DNA of 64,000 bases, from assembly GCF_016808335.1 (NCBI RefSeq), contig NC_053149.1, positions 38,146,118 to 38,210,117 on the forward strand. The letters are read 5' to 3'. Within the stretch, counting starts at the first letter, position 1, and each line of letters starts with the position of its first letter. Of this stretch, positions 58,776 through 64,000 are shown piece by piece. The notes below the pieces were generated by a model. It made no database searches. It saw nothing but the letters and a program-made list of their open reading frames with translations, and was not told where the DNA came from. This DNA comes from Panicum virgatum (taxonomy: Eukaryota; Streptophyta; Magnoliopsida; Poales; Poaceae). Both the position numbers and the translations under genes were made by a program.

Positions 58776-59489
58776 ATGGCTCCACGTTCTTCCTACTTTG
58801 AAGCCGGTTCATCACTTCCAAGGAACCTCCGTGCTCGTCTCCTCCGCCGCATGATGGACGCCCTCCTCCAGACTCCCCTGCAACACCCTCGACGTGGCAG
58901 GGGCTTCTACAACTGGGGAGGAAGACATCGCAGCGGCAACGCCGCTGCATGGAGAGCTGCAAACAGCAGCAACTCCAGCACCAACGCGAATCATCGCGGC
59001 AATTCGATGGTGCTACATGGAGGACCAGTCATGGTGATAGCATTCTATCCTCGCCATGGCCGGTCCATCTATCCCTGTGGCAATGACGGATCCTCCTTGC
59101 CGGAGTACACGCCGGCGACGCCGCCCACCTCCCCAACTCCAGCACTGCCACCAGAACTCCTCCTCCGAGGGATGATCGCTGCGCGTCGTGACGCTCCGTT
59201 CTTCTCCATGACTACGGGCAGCGCAGCTCCAGCAGGATTGCTCCAGCGACGCCGCCTCCACTTCCACGGCCGGCCAACTCGACTGCCGGCCGCTCGGCCA
59301 CAACAGCGGCGACAACCGAGCGCACTGTCCCCACTCCGACCGCACCAGTGGTGGCCACTGCGTGCACCGGCCCCCGCCCGACCGCAGCAGCGGTGCCCAA
59401 CACCCGTCCTGCCTACTGCTAACGCATTATCCCGACAGGGCATCGCCCGGCCGAGACGAGCGGCGACGGCATGGCAAGAAGCCCTGTGA
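58776..59489 (+). CDS. Hypothetical 237-codon frame, unrecognised and possibly not a gene
   Basis: The ATG at 58776 opens an arginine-, proline- and serine-rich frame that ends at 59489 inside the first bases of the TEK-3 LTR, so its present stop was supplied by that insertion. The N-terminal third is basic, and the rest is low-complexity P/A/R with repeated RPQQR-like words. Antisense frames of similar length exist, as usual in GC-rich DNA. It could be the disrupted 5' end of a Copia gag, of a host gene, or nothing. Confidence 0.2.
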   Translation: MAPRSSYFEAGSSLPRNLRARLLRRMMDALLQTPLQHPRRGRGFYNWGGRHRSGNAAAWRAANSSNSSTNANHRGNSMVLHGGPVMVIAFYPRHGRSIYPCGNDGSSLPEYTPATPPTSPTPALPPELLLRGMIAARRDAPFFSMTTGSAAPAGLLQRRRLHFHGRPTRLPAARPQQRRQPSALSPLRPHQWWPLRAPAPARPQQRCPTPVLPTANALSRQGIARPRRAATAWQEAL

Positions 59490-62400
59490 CACCTCAGGTG
59501 TCAGTACCCTTAAACACCATCACTGTACCTTACTAAACTTAAAAGAAAAAGGGGGAAATTTATTCATAAAGAAGGGGTCAAATAAAAGTCAAAGTGAATA
59601 AGAGAAATTAAAGGAGAAAGGAAAAAGAATGAAAAGCTACTCAAATTTCAATTCAAAAAGGTGCACAAAAATTTAGTTGGCTCATGAAAGGTACTTCAAT
59701 TGACATGTGCTCAATTGAACTTCAGCCAAAAATCAATCAAAAACAGAATAAAACCAAAGTCCTTTTGTGCAACTTTGCAAATTTACAAATAGTTCAAAAT
59801 GTGAGTTTCAAATGAAAATTTGCATAACACGAAAGTTGTAGATATTAAAAAGTTATACAAAATTGGTATTCAACACTTTTTCTTTTGAGCCTTCAAAATA
59901 GGAGATATTTTTAGATTACCGAGAGGTCCCTGGAATTTCAGAATCGCAGATATGCCCTTATCTCCATCTCTCTCCTCCCGGCTTCCTCTGTTTCGCGCCG
60001 CCCGCCGTACGCCGCCGGTGGACTTCGTCCACCGCGCGCTCGCGGCCAAATGGACCCGGGGAAAACCCCAGCGCCACCTGGCCCGCCCCTTGGCACCTCC
60101 CACACTCACACGTGTCCCAGGCACGCTCCCGAGCCGCCACGCCACCCCCGCCATGCGCCACGCCGCTGGCCGCTCTGCCCGCTCGCCGTCGTGCGCCCCG
60201 GACCCAAATCAACCGCCCCCAGGTGCTACTTCCCTCACCCAGGAGCTCCTTGGCCTATAAGAACCGCCAGAGCTCCACCGTCGCGCGCCTTCTCCTCCTT
60301 CTTCCTCCTCCCGCCGTTCCGCCATGGCCGGCGAGATCTAGCTCGCGCGGACCGGCCACCACAGCCCTACATTGTCCCATCCAACCACCGCAGCAGCTTC
60401 TCTACCTTCCAGTTGAGCTCCAAGCGCGCGGAATCGAACCCAATCCCCCTCCCGACGCCGTTCCCCTTCTACGCCGCCGCCGGCGAGCTCGGGCTCCCCG
60501 CGGACCGGCCAGCCCAGAGGGAGTCCGTGCACGATAGCTACCCCAGGCGCATCCTCAAGCTCACGCGGTGCTGGTGCGCGCCCTGTTCCCCTACCCTGAG
60601 CCCTCCTTCACCTCCAACGCCGGCAAACCGAACAACTGCTCCGCCATTGACGCCGACGAGCTCGATTCCGAGCACCAAGCACTCGAACGCCGACCAGGGT
60701 AGGTGTTCCTCGATCCCTACTCTCCCACGCGCCTCCCCGTTGCAGCCCCTGTAAGCCCTGCCTAGCAGAACACCACCGGGCGAGCTGCAGCGGCGGAGAA
60801 GGCCGGCGAAGGGCCCGGTTGTAATTTCTTTTTTTTTGTTTAAGGGTGTGTTTGCAAGATTTCCAATGTATACCAGTGAACTTCTAAAATACAGAACAAA
60901 TCATAGAAAAATCGTAAAAATGCAAACTCAACGGATCTGGAATCCTTGTAACAAGATCTACAAATTTTGTAACAGTCACATCTGCAGGAACTCAACCAAT
61001 TTTAATCTGGGAAAAAGAATAAGAAAACCACCTTATGCATGTTCAGGAAGTTATACTCAGAAAATGACCTTGATTTTTGGATATATTATCACTAATAGAA
61101 TATTAAGGTCACAGTAAAAATATGACACCCAACCAAAATTGTTATCATGATGGAACAATCAAGATTCTCTAATCTATTGCTAGCCTTCTCGATTTAATAC
61201 TGGAAAATATGCACATGAACTTGCTTTGGAATTTTTACTGCATGCATGTTCAACTGAATCCCTGCTAATCCCTAAATTTCGGATTTATTAGAGTTCATTT
61301 GCTATATACCATTGTTTATGCTTGTTTAATCAATTTAATTCTTCATATATAGTTCTTATGCTCAGAAAAATCTATATTTATTTCTGAAGTCTCTTTTTAT
61401 CTCTCTGTTTCTGTCTAAAAACTTTTAGCTGCAGTTACTGAGTTTTGCTTTAGTGAATAATCATGCTTAGCATCTTAGGGCTAAATTTACTATTTTTGTT
61501 CTGAGTAATCTACACCATAGCTGATCTTGAGTTTTGGACATGACCTTGTTTAGAGTATGTTCTATCTGTAATAAACAGCTCATATGCAGTACTGGTTAAA
61601 TACACCTTGAGAAATTTATTATAATTCATGCTAAGTTAGATGCATAACTAATTTATCTGGTGGTTATAAAGCTCAATAATTTTTGTGGAGTATTTTTAGC
61701 TCATGAATAGGCTCTGGTAAAAATTTGAGAATCATATACCTAGTACAACTCTCTGGAGAATTAATCTTAGTTAATGGCTTGTTGTTTTTGTTCTTGTTAT
61801 TACCTCAGCTGTATAAGCGAATAAAATCTAGAAAAATTACAATACTGAGTGGATGCTTGGTAGATACTCCCATAAAATTTGTAGCACCAGAAACCATTTC
61901 AAACGTTCTGGGAAAAAGGTGAAGCAACTAGAATAATCTACTTACATGGTTAGTAATGGTAATGGCTTTATGGTTAAAGGCTGAAGTTTATACCATCAAT
62001 GCTTAAGTTTGGATCTGTGTTACCTTAGTTTTTCATCACGAGTTCATGAGTAGAGTTGTTGTTATGAAATACTGAAAGCATGTTATGTTTTAATTTTAGA
62101 AAGGAAAAACAAACCCACACTCCTTCATGAAGAAACATAATTATGGTTACTACTCTATAAACGACTGCCCATGAAATGAAATGTTGAAATCATCACTAAA
62201 TTAACTTTGTTGAACTACAACTTTATCGTGAAGGAAAGAAATCGTTATCCATGAATAACTCATAATCTGGCATTGCATATAGAAACGGTCAATCTCGCGG
62301 ACGGTGACTACGAGTTGGTGGCCGCGGACTCTCGGGTGGATCAGGAGGTCAATTTAAACTGTGCTAACTTGTCGCAAGACCTGGGCCAAGCCCCAGAAGC

Positions 62401-63872
62401 TTTTCTGCCTGACAGTGCCCAGGAAGGCAAGCCCCGGTGCATTATGCCTTATTCCGAGTTACTATTCATTTATCTATTTATAATGTGTTGTAGTAGTTTC
62501 TTTCTGCATTTAAGTTTTCTAGGCGTCGATCGAAAACCTTAGATGCATGATCCCTAGGTACCTATGTTTGATCCCGGATCTTTTTATCGACTAGTTGCCA
62601 TGCTAACTAGGTACGGTAAAAGTCGAGGGGTTTCCTGCCTCTCGCGAGCAAATAGGATTTTGACTGCCTTTAATTTCCTACTGAAATATAAGGACAATGG
62701 GCGGGGTTGTGTAGTTGTGATACCCCGCTGGTGTAGTAAAAAATGGCTAAGGTCGCGGTGTGTGGCTCATTTCGTTAAGCATTTGAAGGTACTAGCCACA
62801 TACCGAGAAATATGGTAATCGGAAAGCTTAAGTACCTGATTGGACCGGCGAGTGGAACGATCTCGCACCCTCCTGGTAGAAGTAGGGTTTATATTATTTT
62901 GTCGCGATGTACGGGTGCAGAGTGGTCGGACTCTGTAGTCGGGGGGGGTGTGCCGGATCCACGGACTGGAAAGAAAGGGGAAAAGTAGGGTGGGCGGGAG
63001 CAAAGTCGATCCCCATGCGTGTGGTCTAGGTTCCCCTGGCCAGGTTGAAATTCGATTCAGAATCGTCCGCCTCTCACGGCATGAGATTGCTTAATGCATT
63101 CGGTCACACAGAGTAACAAGTGGAATATGATGATGATAATACTGCTGGTTGATAAAATGGTTGCTCTACCATGTTTGTGTAGAGTTAGTTGCAAATTTAG
63201 AATGGATAATCCAACTAGAATATGGCTAAGTAAAACCTGAAAATAAGGATCAACAATTAGTGGCGTTTTTGGCAAAACAAACCCCACCAACCCAAAAAGC
63301 CCTCCATGTCTAGTTATCGGACTATGTTATATCCGGAGACGGGTCAGTCTTGCTGAGTATTAGTATACTCAGCCTTGCTTGTGGCACTGTTTTTCAGGTA
63401 CTAACTTCGAGGATCTATTTGCAAGTCTTACTTGGCCGTGTACCTTGCCTCCGGGTTGGTCTGTTGAGTGGGATGGTCCTTCAGCGGGTGCTGATCGCCC
63501 TCCTGGTGAGTGACGCTTTCGTACGGGCTTTATCGATGCGTCACGTTATCTCACTAGTTATCTTTTACTGCTTCCGCTGAACAATGAGACATGAATAATT
63601 TGAGTAGATGGAACTCTGTAGTACTTTACTATTCTGAACCCGGTTTGTAATAAATTTCTTTCCGCTGCAATCACTCTGAAATGTATGAAATGTTCTGTGT
63701 TGTAATCTCTGGGCTCACCTTCGTGTGAGTGTTGTCTGCTGATCCTGGAATAGCGTGGCTTTAATCGAGGCTTCACTCGAGGAACTACCGGTGAGTGCCA
63801 AATTGGGTCAGAGTTGCTTAGCAACAAAGATCAGTGCACCCGGGCCCAGTAGTTTTGGGTGGTTCCGCCACA
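59485..63872 (+). repeat. TEK-3: 5' LTR (4388 bases) of a Tekay-like Gypsy element
   Basis: It starts TGTGACACCTCAGG and ends GGTTCCGCCACA, and is followed by a primer-binding site. Bases 59487-59503 form a palindrome TGACACCT-C-AGGTGTCA. A GC-rich block (59940-60780) holds a possible TATA, CCTATAAG, at 60254-60261, and the shared motif CTTGCTGAGTATTAG lies at 63348-63362. Open frames within (59952-60260, 60050-60754, 62273-62542 and others) are LTR sequence, not genes. The element body and its 3' LTR lie beyond the window, so its age and completeness are unknown. Confidence 0.85.
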
Positions 63873-63874
63873 GC

Positions 63875-63887
63875 TGGCATCAGAGCT
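63875..63887 (+). promoter_or_regulatory. TEK-3 primer-binding site
   Basis: TGGCATCAGAGCT lies three bases after the LTR end. It is a one-base variant (GGC for GGT) of the initiator tRNA-Met primer site used by TEK-1 and LARD-1. Confidence 0.85.
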
Positions 63888-64000
63888 CGCAGACAGCCTA
63901 CCAGAGATGGCAGCCTCTGTTTTGAAAACAACAAATTAAGACTCGACTTCAAAACTACTAAAGTTTTTGGAAGAGTTTAGGATCTCCAAGGATAAGTCTA
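63888..64000 (+). other. Start of the TEK-3 internal region (untranslated leader)
   Basis: These are 113 bases after the primer site with no coding signal, as expected for a leader that in TEK-1 is about 550 bases long. Confidence 0.6.

Noticed and set aside
60050..60754. A 234-codon proline-rich protein near the right end
   Set aside because: It lies within the TEK-3 LTR, overlaps other frames of similar length, and the composition is GC-driven.

Overview
This is a stretch of repeat-dense nuclear DNA from a flowering plant, almost certainly a grass. Nearly everything recognisable is a transposable element of a plant lineage: chromodomain Gypsy elements (Tekay/Del type), Retrofit-type and Sirevirus-type Copia elements, Tat/Athila-like Gypsy LTRs, a CACTA terminus and a hAT-like MITE. 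The very GC-rich parts of several LTRs and the Sirevirus with a third ORF fit a grass, perhaps a panicoid; the species cannot be told from the window. No rRNA or intact tRNA gene, CRISPR array, or bacterial or organellar segment was seen. The only gene-like locus that is not plainly retroelement coding sequence is a degenerate Ulp1-type (C48) protease-like gene near 56.4-58.6 kb, itself of a kind usually carried by DNA transposons.

Layout. 1-1095: right end of a CACTA element. 1096-1485 and 13260-14472: two halves of a GC-rich non-coding segment, split by TEK-1 (1486-13259), a complete, very young Tekay-like Gypsy element with two 3300-base LTRs, a TCTGC target duplication, and a 1485-residue gag-pol that becomes continuous after removal of a 110-base intron. 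From 14473 a decayed Retrofit-type Copia element (COP-1, minus strand) runs rightwards. It is cut at 17847 by solo LTR Z, resumes at 32660 and ends at 33332. Inside Z sit LARD-1 (18453-28743, a non-autonomous LTR element with ACTAC duplications) and solo LTR Y (28997-32053). Inside Y sits solo LTR X (29599-31228, ATTAC duplications). Solo LTR W (33333-35501, carrying a two-unit hAT-like MITE) separates COP-1 from a second decayed Copia (COP-2, minus strand, 35502-36698 and 51194 to about 51705). SIRE-1 (36699-51193, minus strand, gag-pol plus an env-position ORF) splits the gag of COP-2, and SIRE-1 is itself invaded by a 5'-truncated Tekay-like element (TEK-2, 44824 to about 47985). Next come an inverted duplication of Copia gag (51384-52150), remnants of Tat/Athila-like Gypsy elements on the minus strand (52700-55830), the C48-like gene, a possible Copia fragment, and a full 5' LTR of a third Tekay-like element (TEK-3, 59485-63872) whose body lies beyond the window.

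How it fits together: the window is a record of successive insertion, decay and LTR-LTR recombination. TEK-1 is the only element with a fully open reading frame and virtually identical LTRs, so it is the one with a credible chance of recent activity. I found no undescribed gene system. The most interesting patterns are non-coding: a 17-base palindrome shared by three otherwise different Tekay-like elements just before the polypurine tract, a shared LTR stem-loop, self-nesting solo LTRs, and family-specific GC-rich palindromes repeated in LTRs and spacers. Element boundaries are exact where a target duplication is quoted and approximate elsewhere.
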